Below, piece after piece: positions 1 to 10,190 of a stretch of 29,977 bases of DNA; within the stretch, counting starts at the first letter, position 1; each line of letters begins with the position of its first letter. The position numbers and the translations under genes were made by a program. Origin of the DNA: Hofstenia miamia (lineage: Eukaryota; Xenacoelomorpha; Acoela); NCBI GenBank assembly GCA_004352715.1, contig SCFE01000045.1, positions 1,070,419 to 1,100,395 of the forward strand. The letters are read 5' to 3'. The notes beneath the pieces were generated by a model. That model was not told the origin of the DNA. It ran no database searches and worked only from the letters and a program-made list of their open reading frames with translations.

Positions 1-93
1 ATATATATATATAGAGAGAGAGAGACCTTGTTATTTAGCAATACTCATTGTGTTCTGTTTTTTTATATATATCATTATTACTGAATCTATATA

Positions 94-123
<30 letters not shown>
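1..123. repeat. (TA)n/(GA)n microsatellites
   Basis: A (TA)n tract runs into a short (GA)n tract at 1-24, and a second (TA)n tract lies at about 94-123. These are simple repeats and nothing coding is visible. Confidence 0.9.
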
Positions 124-128
<5 letters not shown>

Positions 129-1171
129 GTTTTTTGGAATGTCAAATTCCATTGAGCTACTGCAAATATTCTTTCCATACATCTAATAATGCCATAGAAA
201 AGTTAAGTTGTCTATCAACTTGCAATTAATTTTTTCTGTTATTGACAGAATTGCGCAAAAATTGCTAAGCATTAGTCTAAATCCAAATTCATGTGTTTCT
301 GAAAGTGTACAGCTATGATCTAGGTATTTCAAATTTATGAGCTATTATAATGTCAGCCTTTCTAATATTTTTAGAATCGATGTGTATGTGTAATTTTACA
401 ATAGCATATTGGCACCACTATTCAGTATTGATCTGCTTATGGTCAAAAAAAGTATTTTATATGTAGTTTTACTCTAGATCAAAACCAGTACCGCAGATTT
501 CCAAAGCTGGTTTTGGCTGCAGCCTGTAATAAATGAGAGTAAATGGCCTGGACACTATATATATATATTTGTAGCGGGCATACTTATTATCACCTCAGGA
601 TCCCATAATACATATGCATATATATTCTTCGAATATTTTTTATTTTGCATATCCGATGTGTTGGTGATTTTTGGAAAACTGCTGGTTCCTTATCAGAGCT
701 TCATTTCACACAGTAATTTTTTCAAATAATTAAATAAATAATAGCTATTAGTAAAATGATTTCATTTGTCATTTCAACTATGAACGCGCAAGAAAAATAT
801 TTTCCCGCTTACTGATTCGTTCAAACTGTCTATTAGCTCTCAAAAATGTTTTATTCGTCGAATGACTGATTTGCCGTACGGGACACACGCAGCCGAATTA
901 ATCAGTATAACACTGCCAGAAGGTTTATGTTGATGGGAAATAAATCATTCTGTACTGATGCATAAATAGGAAATCTTCGGAAAACAGAAAATTATACGTT
1001 TATTTAGCTTAGAGCAAACAATACTCTGGGGATTTTTTGCGCAGACGTAATTGGAAGGAATCAACTTGGGCTCAGTTGTCGAGTTATTATTGGAAATTGA
1101 AAGCTCAGCTGGAATATACATTTATCAACTGATAAATTATCCTTAATTTCCGTCTTCAATATTAACTATAC
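124..1171. other. anonymous AT-rich DNA
   Basis: No reading frame with protein-like composition, no RNA gene and no recognised transposon is visible. A short (TA)n run lies near 557-569. The end of this stretch would be the upstream region of the candidate exon at 1172, but I see no convincing core promoter. Confidence 0.5.
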
Positions 1172-1316
1172 ATGTCCTCGCTGAGCGGTTACAATATCAT
1201 TCTTCTTATTTGTACACTTCTTTCAATGGTATTCTCCATTTACTTTGGAATTAGCAATTTCTGGCATGTTGACAATCGATATATTTACAGAAATTGGCAT
1301 TGGTGTGAGGATTGTG
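1172..1316 (+). CDS. candidate first coding exon of a small membrane protein
   Basis: The frame opens at an ATG and runs 48 codons plus one base to a GTACGT splice-donor-like site at 1317-1322; unspliced, it stops at 1337-1339. Residues about 8-28 (YNIILLICTLLSMVFSIYFG and neighbours) form one clear hydrophobic membrane segment after a short polar N-terminus. The following loop is rich in aromatic residues and carries a W-x-W-C-x2-C pattern (RNWHWCEDC, residues 40-48). That arrangement is vaguely like the first extracellular loop of tetraspan claudin/PMP22/calcium-channel-gamma proteins (W, then GLW-C-C), but the match is only in pattern. Downstream exons would fall in or beyond the 1000-N gap. 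It could be a chance frame; in DNA this AT-rich, hydrophobic frames arise easily. The family is not recognised with confidence. Confidence 0.3.
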
Positions 1317-1339
1317 GTACGTACATTTATGAAGAATAA

Positions 1340-1852
1340 TCAATTTATATTGATAAAAATCTATTATTTCGAAGCGTGTTCTAAAATTATGGAATCAAAC
1401 ACAATGCAAATCAAACTATAAATGTACTTCAAAAAATTCCCAAGTATAATGCAAATGATTTAACAAAGCTTAATAAAAATCTTGATTTCTAAGACGCTTA
1501 AATGATAGTAAACATTTCTAGATAAGAATGATACATAACTATAAATCTTTGCTGTGAAACTTAAAATATGTTTTTTATCCAAAGTTTTATGCATTAACTG
1601 CTAACAAAAGGTTTAAATTTGATTCTGATGGAAGTGAAAGTTTTGAAAATTGAGGAAGAGATTTCACAAACGAGAAAACCCATTAAATTATTAAATCCAT
1701 TTCGTAATATAACTTCACATTCCTACTGAGACCTGCAAAAAAGCGTTCTTAATCTTACTAACGCTACAATTACTGTTCGAAAGTAAAAAATTTCGGACAT
1801 TATCAAAACATTTCCACTTTCGTAATGAAGTAAATATAAATATAAATATATA
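1340..1852. other. anonymous AT-rich DNA before gap
   Basis: No coding frame or RNA gene is recognisable. If the exon at 1172-1316 is real, this is the first part of its intron. The stretch ends in a short TAAATA repeat that runs into the gap. Confidence 0.5.
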
Positions 1853-2852
1853 NNNNNNNNNNNNNNNNNNNNNNNNNNNNNNNNNNNNNNNNNNNNNNNN
1901 NNNNNNNNNNNNNNNNNNNNNNNNNNNNNNNNNNNNNNNNNNNNNNNNNNNNNNNNNNNNNNNNNNNNNNNNNNNNNNNNNNNNNNNNNNNNNNNNNNNN
2001 NNNNNNNNNNNNNNNNNNNNNNNNNNNNNNNNNNNNNNNNNNNNNNNNNNNNNNNNNNNNNNNNNNNNNNNNNNNNNNNNNNNNNNNNNNNNNNNNNNNN
2101 NNNNNNNNNNNNNNNNNNNNNNNNNNNNNNNNNNNNNNNNNNNNNNNNNNNNNNNNNNNNNNNNNNNNNNNNNNNNNNNNNNNNNNNNNNNNNNNNNNNN
2201 NNNNNNNNNNNNNNNNNNNNNNNNNNNNNNNNNNNNNNNNNNNNNNNNNNNNNNNNNNNNNNNNNNNNNNNNNNNNNNNNNNNNNNNNNNNNNNNNNNNN
2301 NNNNNNNNNNNNNNNNNNNNNNNNNNNNNNNNNNNNNNNNNNNNNNNNNNNNNNNNNNNNNNNNNNNNNNNNNNNNNNNNNNNNNNNNNNNNNNNNNNNN
2401 NNNNNNNNNNNNNNNNNNNNNNNNNNNNNNNNNNNNNNNNNNNNNNNNNNNNNNNNNNNNNNNNNNNNNNNNNNNNNNNNNNNNNNNNNNNNNNNNNNNN
2501 NNNNNNNNNNNNNNNNNNNNNNNNNNNNNNNNNNNNNNNNNNNNNNNNNNNNNNNNNNNNNNNNNNNNNNNNNNNNNNNNNNNNNNNNNNNNNNNNNNNN
2601 NNNNNNNNNNNNNNNNNNNNNNNNNNNNNNNNNNNNNNNNNNNNNNNNNNNNNNNNNNNNNNNNNNNNNNNNNNNNNNNNNNNNNNNNNNNNNNNNNNNN
2701 NNNNNNNNNNNNNNNNNNNNNNNNNNNNNNNNNNNNNNNNNNNNNNNNNNNNNNNNNNNNNNNNNNNNNNNNNNNNNNNNNNNNNNNNNNNNNNNNNNNN
2801 NNNNNNNNNNNNNNNNNNNNNNNNNNNNNNNNNNNNNNNNNNNNNNNNNNNN
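1853..2852. other. assembly gap, 1000 N
   Basis: Exactly 1000 N, the conventional placeholder for a gap of unknown size. Both edges are AT-rich low-complexity sequence. Confidence 0.98.
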
Positions 2853-2978
2853 AATGTATATAAAATGTATATAAAATGTATAAACTATTTAAATATGCAG
2901 TATTTATTAAAGGGTAGTTTTAAAAGTAATTCAAACATGCATTGAGTTTATTAGCTATGCCCAATAATGCTTGCCTAT

Positions 2979-4040
2979 TTAATAAAAATTTTTTATTTGT
3001 TTCTTGCAGTGTTTATAGTTTTTCTCACATTTTATATCAATACTTAAATCATTCCATAAGATTAAACATTTAAAAGAAAAGGAGTTTTGAAGATTATTGA
3101 TACTAACAAGTGTTTTACTTCTTTTATTGATTTCGATGTAATTATTAAGAAAACTTAATGAACTTAATTCGTGAATAAATTTGTGAATAATACATTAAGA
3201 TTGATACTGAATAAAGTAACTCGGGGCCAAGATATCATATGATGACCTAATTACGCTATGGATTCATGTTTTTCAATAAATTTAGTGTTCTAAATGCCCA
3301 ATTAAACATTTTTGCTATTGATGATCGTTTTTGCGATATGAGATTTTGAAAAACAAATGCACAGTAATTAAATTGATTTAAGACAAATGAATGAATTACA
3401 TGACGCAAATATAACAAATACTTAATTGCAGATGCCATCTTTTTCAATTTTTGAGAGAAAAAATCATCAAATTCTTAATCATTGTCTATTAATACCCCTA
3501 AATAGCTTACGCATTTACTTTGACTAATTTCGTTATCATATACACTAATTTTAATATTTTCAGTATGCTTTTGTTCTTCTTTAGATGACAAAATGATAAA
3601 TTGAGTTTTGTCAGAATTGATTTTTAGTTCATTATAATTGAAATATGTTGTGAGATTATCAATATCATTTGTCAAATGTTTGGTTGCCTTAAAGGGATTT
3701 TTTGCTATCCGTGATATGTACAACTATAGTATGCATATTGGTAAATAGTTCCATTTGTCAAGGATTTTGAAATGTAATTGACATAAAGTGCGAAAAGAAT
3801 GGGTCCTGATACAGTTCCTTTTGGTACGCCTAGATTTGTAGTAGAATAGTCTGAAAAAATGTGATCAATTTTTACTCTTTGTCTGCGATTCTCTAAAAAC
3901 TAATAATGAAATTTATTGCATTGACACTAAAACCTTCTTGCCTTAATTTTTCTTCTAAAATAATAATATAGGTTCGAGTTATTTAATTTGACAGCAACAC
4001 TAAAGTTTACTTCTTATTAAAATAGTTTTGAATATATATA
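2979..4040 (-). pseudogene. decayed non-LTR retrotransposon reverse transcriptase, 3' half
   Basis: Read on the minus strand in three frames joined by frameshifts, this is the C-terminal half of a CR1/jockey/RTE-like reverse transcriptase. In order: LEEKLRQEGFSVNAINFI near 3960-3900; a frameshift in a T run; LENRRQRVKID and the motif-B-like LGVPKGTVSGPILFALYVN at about 3890-3780; then YQYAYY, where functional enzymes have Y-A-D-D. After another frameshift near 3720 the frame 3723-3475 reads FNYNELKINSDKTQFIIL and VSYLGVLIDN, typical of the region just after the catalytic motif. Frame 3447-3256 (QFNYCAFVFQNL, FNWAFRT) and a shifted tail ending at the stop 2979-2981 (SFSFKCLILWNDL) match the usual C-terminal region. 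Loss of both catalytic aspartates plus frameshifts make it dead. The 5' part is lost in the adjoining gap. Clade assignment is not secure. Confidence 0.85.
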
Positions 4041-5040
4041 NNNNNNNNNNNNNNNNNNNNNNNNNNNNNNNNNNNNNNNNNNNNNNNNNNNNNNNNNNNN
4101 NNNNNNNNNNNNNNNNNNNNNNNNNNNNNNNNNNNNNNNNNNNNNNNNNNNNNNNNNNNNNNNNNNNNNNNNNNNNNNNNNNNNNNNNNNNNNNNNNNNN
4201 NNNNNNNNNNNNNNNNNNNNNNNNNNNNNNNNNNNNNNNNNNNNNNNNNNNNNNNNNNNNNNNNNNNNNNNNNNNNNNNNNNNNNNNNNNNNNNNNNNNN
4301 NNNNNNNNNNNNNNNNNNNNNNNNNNNNNNNNNNNNNNNNNNNNNNNNNNNNNNNNNNNNNNNNNNNNNNNNNNNNNNNNNNNNNNNNNNNNNNNNNNNN
4401 NNNNNNNNNNNNNNNNNNNNNNNNNNNNNNNNNNNNNNNNNNNNNNNNNNNNNNNNNNNNNNNNNNNNNNNNNNNNNNNNNNNNNNNNNNNNNNNNNNNN
4501 NNNNNNNNNNNNNNNNNNNNNNNNNNNNNNNNNNNNNNNNNNNNNNNNNNNNNNNNNNNNNNNNNNNNNNNNNNNNNNNNNNNNNNNNNNNNNNNNNNNN
4601 NNNNNNNNNNNNNNNNNNNNNNNNNNNNNNNNNNNNNNNNNNNNNNNNNNNNNNNNNNNNNNNNNNNNNNNNNNNNNNNNNNNNNNNNNNNNNNNNNNNN
4701 NNNNNNNNNNNNNNNNNNNNNNNNNNNNNNNNNNNNNNNNNNNNNNNNNNNNNNNNNNNNNNNNNNNNNNNNNNNNNNNNNNNNNNNNNNNNNNNNNNNN
4801 NNNNNNNNNNNNNNNNNNNNNNNNNNNNNNNNNNNNNNNNNNNNNNNNNNNNNNNNNNNNNNNNNNNNNNNNNNNNNNNNNNNNNNNNNNNNNNNNNNNN
4901 NNNNNNNNNNNNNNNNNNNNNNNNNNNNNNNNNNNNNNNNNNNNNNNNNNNNNNNNNNNNNNNNNNNNNNNNNNNNNNNNNNNNNNNNNNNNNNNNNNNN
5001 NNNNNNNNNNNNNNNNNNNNNNNNNNNNNNNNNNNNNNNN
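4041..5040. other. assembly gap, 1000 N
   Basis: Exactly 1000 N between a minus-strand non-LTR fragment and a plus-strand PLE fragment. It hides the 5' ends of both elements. Confidence 0.98.
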
Positions 5041-5550
5041 AAAGATGGTTTAGCTATGTCTAATTCCTTAAGCCCAACCCTAGCTAACATCTATTTAAAC
5101 TTTATTGAGAAACAGTATGCATCAAATAGCATCAGATTTCATTTTTATGAAAGATATATGGACGATATATTTGTTATATTCAATAAGGAAGAAGATGCGG
5201 AAATGGTACTAACAAAACTAAATTCAATAGATGACAACATAAAATATTCAATGGAAAAAGAACTTAATAACAATTTCCATTTTCTAAACGTGAACATTAG
5301 CAGAACAGCAAATGGCTTTGTTACAGGAATTTATAGAAAGACATCCGATATAGGTTTAGTTTTAAATTTCCATTCAAATTCACCTGTAGCATACAAATAG
5401 CACTAATCAAAGGAGCAATACATCGAATTTTTGATGTCTCAAGTTCTTATGAAGTGATAAACCAAGAAATAATTAAACTAAAGGCGAATCTGAATTACCT
5501 AATTCTGAAAAAATCTTGGTGGACTGATCCCCTCTCTGAGCTCAACTTCT
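5041..5550 (+). pseudogene. Penelope-like element reverse transcriptase, C-terminal part (PLE-1)
   Basis: The frame enters from the gap with KDGLAMSNSLSPTLANIYL, the PLE counterpart of the usual DGxAMGSPLSPxLANIFM. It continues through ERYMDDIFVIF, the catalytic YxDD box with both aspartates intact, and NNFHFLNVNISR, matching the FLDVxIxR motif. It stops at 5398-5400 after SPVAYK. Homology resumes in another frame at about 5404 with LIKGAIHRIFDVSSSYEVIN, the expected post-RT region, so one frameshift has cut the protein. Homology fades near 5550. RT of this type copies element RNA into DNA at the target. The N-terminal fingers are missing in the gap, and the AMGSP box is altered to AMSNS. It is a broken copy, but the YMDD box is among the better preserved parts. 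Confidence 0.88.
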
Positions 5551-5805
5551 CTGCAAAAAGATGATATTTAAATATTTAGTTTTGGATAAGCATCAACATT
5601 ATATCGTTCATTCAAAAGCTTGTTTGGCATTAATAAGAACTGAAATTTCAATAATATGGAATTCATATCCTCCAAGCTATTCACATTGCTGAAACTTGGC
5701 AAACAGTTCTGTATAGATTTTAATATATACAAGCAATAAATATGACTTGTACATGTAAAACAATCACCAAATTAGGCGACAATCGAACCCATATAATCAT
5801 ATAGT
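5551..5805. other. unassigned spacer inside the PLE-1 locus
   Basis: This stretch separates the RT piece from the inverted RT fragment and the endonuclease. I see no coding frame that matches PLE linker sequence on either strand. It may be inserted sequence or a decayed untranslated region. Confidence 0.4.
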
Positions 5806-5922
5806 TCAGTGTGATTTTCTCGTTAAATTCGATTTTGTAAGTATGTTTTCTGATGTTTCTTCATCTTTTACTAATGCAAATATATCATCCATATAGCGTT
5901 GATAATAAATGAAGTGGATGTT
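5806..5922 (-). pseudogene. inverted PLE reverse transcriptase fragment
   Basis: The minus strand reads FIYYQRYMDDIFALVKDEET followed by SENILTKSNL before a stop at 5806-5808. This is the YxDD catalytic segment and the helix after it from a PLE reverse transcriptase. It resembles, but differs from, the plus-strand copy in the same locus (ERYMDDIFVIFNKEEDAEMV). It lies head-to-head with the endonuclease coding sequence starting at about 5927. Only ~39 codons remain. It can be read as a remnant of a second, inverted PLE copy. Confidence 0.7.
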
Positions 5923-5926
5923 TGAT

Positions 5927-6603
5927 CGATGTATTAAGAAATCATTAGAAGATATTCTAATTAAGAACAAAAGATCAAAAAAACAATCAAACTAATTATG
6001 AACATTGTTTTAAGATCGAATATAGAGGACTGCACACTGAAAACATGATCAAAGAACTCAGAAAAATATCAATAATTACAGAAAAAGTTAGATTTATATA
6101 TAACAATCATAAACTAAGAACGAAATTGCAATTAAAATCTACAACTGAAGAAACCAATAAATCAAATATAATTTATCAAATAATATGCACCTGTGGTGAA
6201 GATTATATTGGTTTTTCTAGTAGGCAACTATCAAGAAGAATTNAAAGTTAGATTTATATATAACAATCATAAACTAAGAACGAAATTGAAATTAAAATCT
6301 ACAACTGAAGAAACCAATAAGTCAAATATAATTTATCAAATAATATGCACCTGTGGTGAAGATTATATTGGTTTTTCTAGTAGGCAACTATCAAGAAGAA
6401 TTAAAGAACATGAGACCAGTTTTAATATATCGAATCATCTAATTAAGTGCGGAGTAAATTTTGAAACAAACATATTACATCAGACATCAAGATCTAGTAA
6501 TTTAAAAATTATTGAGAGTATTTTTATAAAATCCTTGCAACCAAGTTTAAACACAAAAGAAGACTATATTTATAAATTAAACTTGCCACTTTTTAAAATT
6601 TAA
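5927..6603 (+). pseudogene. Penelope-like element linker and GIY-YIG endonuclease (PLE-1)
   Basis: The plus strand begins with a basic linker (KKSLEDILIKNKRSKKQS) and a frameshift. It continues as FKIEYRGLHTENMIKEL and KVRFIYNNHKLRTKL, the usual PLE connector before the endonuclease. The GIY-YIG domain follows: NIIYQIICTCGEDYIGFSSR, in which IIY replaces GIY and YIG is intact, with a CxC pair between them. Then come QLSRRIKEH with the catalytic arginine region and KIIESIFIKSLQPSLN with the conserved glutamate. It stops at 6601-6603, the natural C-terminus. The enzyme nicks target DNA to prime reverse transcription. The stretch 6084-6242 is repeated at 6244-6402 around a single n; reading through only one copy gives an uninterrupted endonuclease. 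The GIY-YIG family assignment is strong. Confidence 0.88.
6084..6402 (+). repeat. 159-bp direct repeat flanking a single n
   Basis: 6084-6242 and 6244-6402 match over all 159 bp with two mismatches. The left copy ends exactly at the n and the right copy begins exactly after it. This is the pattern expected from two contigs whose ends overlap but were not merged, so the duplication is probably not present in the genome. Confidence 0.85.
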
Positions 6604-6736
6604 AAAATTATAATTATTATTGTAAAATCTAATAAATTTAGAGGGAATAATTTGTAAAACTGACGATGACTTTGTAAGTCGAAATATATCTGCATGTTCT
6701 TATTATAGTATACAGGTAGTATCCAATATAACTAAC

Positions 6737-7015
6737 CTTACAAAAATATACATTAATATCTTGAATAACAAATTTAAAATAGCTTCCTCCAAGTTCGATA
6801 TATCCAATGTGAAAAATGGTTAATGTGTCCCATACTGCCTGACATCTAATTAATGTTATTGAGGAATTCTGAAATTTAAAATGAGAAGAGGTGATATAAC
6901 AAAAAATATTGAGTAAGATTCCAATAGTCGTCACTGCTATACCAGATATAGTTATGTAATTAGCCAATTTATACGTTAAGAAATCTTCTATTCTTGTGTC
7001 ACTGAAATTTCTCAT
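6737..7015 (-). CDS. candidate first coding exon of a rhodopsin-class (class A) GPCR
   Basis: The minus-strand frame starts at an ATG (7015) and encodes exactly 93 codons up to an AAG|GTTAGT splice-donor consensus whose GT is at 6736-6735. The open frame runs on to 6638 only as intron. MRNFSDTR gives an N-terminal N-F-S glycosylation-type site. ANYITISGIAVTTIGILLNI is transmembrane helix 1 with the conserved Asn near its end. LIRCQAVWDTLTIFHIGY is helix 2 with the Asp of the LAxAD motif (here AVWDT). VYFCK at the exon end places the disulphide cysteine where helix 3 begins. A phase-0 donor just after that cysteine is reasonable. Later exons would lie at lower coordinates, beyond the PLE and gap, and I cannot see them. 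The ligand is unknown. It could be a pseudogene fragment. Confidence 0.5.
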
Positions 7016-9440
7016 CCTAAACTAAACACATCAACCATTTCATTAGGGTATATAAAAAACAAATAGAGAATTTGAATATTTCATATTCACAAATTGAAAT
7101 AATAAAAAGTCATATTTTATTTATATGATAAATGCAATTTAACAGGAAATTTAGAGCCAATAAATATTTAATATATACTCATAATAATTCAAACAGCAAG
7201 CTAGCCTCATAGTAATGGATAATTTTTGCTTTATTTGTTATTTACTTCACTGAAACGTTGTACATGCATTAAATAATTCAACTGCGATGCTACAATATTT
7301 GAGACTAAAGACACATTAGAAAGTTTTAGGAAATCTTGAAAGCAAGAACTACAACATACCATGCTAAAAATCATTCTCTGAACAGAAAAAATGCAACCTA
7401 TTGAAACAATTGATTAATATATTTGAATTCATCGCAAAACACCATAAATTTAATAATCAATAAATGTTTTTCTCATTTTTTGATATTTTGGGTGACCCAT
7501 ATTTTGTGCACGATAAAAGGCCTTTAATGCAAAGGCAATTTTTGTAGTTTTAATTCCAGTTAAATTATTCAAGATTACAGTGTGCATCAATTAATTGTGA
7601 GGACTGAGAGTGTGCAAAAAATATATATACTGTGCTTTATTTGCATTGCTATAAACCAAATTTTAGCTCAATAATGTATTAGGTTCATTTGCAATTTAAA
7701 AGTGACATATTTATTTAGCATGCAAAGTCATGTATTGTTAAGAAAATAACTCTTGTGGCAATAATAATATATTTTACAATTATGACATAAAAAATTTCAA
7801 AAAGTCCAAGAAATTAATAATTTAGAATCATCATTCAAAAATATCATTTTCAAGGCATTGGCTTTTCCAGTGTATTTCATATATATTATAAAAATTGGCT
7901 TGGATTATTTCCATTCACATTGTCAAACAAAATCTAACACAGCAATTGCTTAGATGTAGATACAACAGAGAGTGTATTGAACTGAAGTCATCCATACTGT
8001 CCTAAACCTAATTGCTATGCATAACCTATTTTCAAATCAGTTTGTGGGATTACAAAAGTTGAATTTTGCACAAAAGGGATAATGCTATGCATAGATTCAT
8101 GCCATTCTGTTACTGCATCAATTATTTGTGAATTAAATTTATCTATATTTTAAATGTTTTAAATATGTATTATGAAATTTATTCAGTGCTAGATGTGTAC
8201 ATACTCTGATTTGATTGATTAGAAGTCAAATTCGACAAAAAAAATAAAATAAATGATACATAAATGCTATCATATTTAGCAGTACCATTTAGAATGACTA
8301 CCTTACTAATGTTGAATAATTATATAATTTCGAACTTGGAGTAGGTCTAATTGATGTTATTAAGGTCCTAAGCACACTTACTGCAACAAATTATGTTGAT
8401 TGATGATGCTAATATAATTTTTGCAATTTTGTAAAACACCAAAATTATCATAAATGGTTGTGCTAAAAAAGACTGCATATTTGAAATATTATTAATTTGT
8501 CATTTCACTTTATAATAGCTCAGTGCTTCTTCAGTAAATTTCAACGCATTTGGCCATAAATTAATTTCACACGTGATTCTAAATCACGTTAACTAGAAAT
8601 GATGGAGGCAATATGCAAACTTGGTGAAATAAACTAAAATAGCAAAAAATGTCATCAAAGTGCTTTTCTCAGAAACAATAATTCATAATTTTTTCATGAA
8701 ATTACATAAAGCACTAATATTAGTTAATAAAAAGAATAAAAAACATTCCAAGGCTTCATAATAAAGTTGTACCATGATAGAACTTCTAGAAGAGAAAGGA
8801 CATCGCTCTTGAATAATTAAATTTAAATCATACCTTTATTGATACATGTGTATATTAAAAAAAGTCGAGTATTTATACGGTTATTTCTACTAACAGTAAT
8901 GACAATCCTATTGGTTGTTCCCTATCCAATAGTATCTGCATAGTTAGCGAATTTTGAGAGAGAGCTTTGCAAAAATGCTTAGTATCTCAAAATTTCTTAT
9001 CGTCATGAAGAGAAATATACTCAATTTCTTAGTAACGAATAATATAACGCCCTTCAATAATAAATATGGAGAAAAATATTTTATAAATGACTTAGTTTAT
9101 GGCATACGCACCATAATTATTAGTATATGCTTTAGGAAAGTTTTGCATTTGAATAAAAAATTATAAGCAAGAGTGAACATCATAAATAAAGTAGCGAGCT
9201 TCTTATGAAATTTGTAAGAAATGAGTAATATATTACATTTTTAAAGACGACTCAGCAATATGTCATAAATTTCTTTTGTTGAGTTTACATACCCAACATT
9301 GGAAATTGCTTTGCCAAATTACAAATCCTCTGCTTTCACTATAAAAGGAAAATTATATTGTAGTGTCAAATCGGGTCTTCATGACTCAGATCAGCAATCT
9401 ATACCTTAACATATTCTTTCTAGTTATTGAAATTTCAACT
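7016..9440. other. 2.4 kb without recognisable genes
   Basis: AT-rich sequence in which no reading frame on either strand shows a known domain or good composition. A 70-codon plus-strand frame at 8954-9166 has no recognisable motif and I treat it as chance. A perfect 8-bp hairpin lies at 8571-8589. The right part could be the upstream region of the GPCR-like gene, but no promoter element stands out. Confidence 0.5.
8571..8589. repeat. short perfect inverted repeat
   Basis: ACGTGATT, loop CTA, AATCACGT: an 8-bp perfect stem with a 3-nt loop, in otherwise unstructured AT-rich DNA. Function unknown. Confidence 0.6.
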
Positions 9441-9465
9441 TGATGTTTCAAATACACATTGTTCA

Positions 9466-9620
9466 ATTGGTGCTAAGTCGTCGGTTGCATCTTATATAAT
9501 TTCTAAATGTTATCTGTTATCATGATGAAAATTGTAAGTCTGAAATTGGTGCTAAGTCGTCGGTTGAAACTTATATTTTCTCCGAATGTTATCTGTTATC
9601 ATGGTATTGGCGCTAAGTTT
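9466..9620 (+). repeat. degenerate tandem repeat, period ~79 bp
   Basis: ATTGGTGCTAAGTCGTCGGT occurs at about 9466 and again at 9545, with similar downstream sequence ending in TGTTATCTGTTATCATG. A third, shorter and more diverged start (ATTGGCGCTAAG) occurs at 9606. Two copies are clear and the third is partial. Confidence 0.7.
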
Positions 9621-10050
9621 ATTTCTTATGTGCGTAGAAGATGATATTGTGCTTAATAGATTCAAAATTATAAATTTAGTAAGAATTAATAACTTATATT
9701 GCTTATGTATAAATATGTAGAAGTCAATATACAGGTCTGTTAATTTAATAAAAAAAATTGGAGGTAAGTTTTTCGACTGATTGAAGGGGTAGCACTTACT
9801 CAAATGCTGTGGAAATTCAATGGTTTTATACATTAATATGTGCTATTGAGATGTTTCCTTCTACATGACTAATTAATAAAACTGTTCTCCAATAATGATC
9901 TGTAGAAATTCAATCATTATTTAAATTTGACATTCATATTTCTTCATCCAGCAATCAAGTGAAACGAATTACATGTAAATTAATAAATAAAATACATAAG
10001 CAATAAATAGTAGTAATTACTAAATAGTGAATAAACAATATTAAATAAGT
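9621..10050. other. anonymous AT-rich DNA
   Basis: No coding or RNA feature is recognisable. A minus-strand frame at 9833-9552 overlaps the tandem repeat and is low-complexity and hydrophobic, so I do not call it. The stretch leads into a (TA)n tract at about 10051-10070. Confidence 0.5.
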
Positions 10051-10190
10051 ATATATATATATATATATATTGGCATTTGTTTATTATTTTTAGAGAGGAT
10101 CACAAAATAATGGGCCTACAAGTCTGCGGCCCATATCAATTTGTTGTCCGTAGTCAGATGGCTTTTAGCACTTCTTCAAATTCGTCAGGA

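Noticed and set aside
4017-5090. Apparent long open frames on both strands across 4017-5090
   Set aside because: They consist almost entirely of the 1000-N gap; no sequence supports them.
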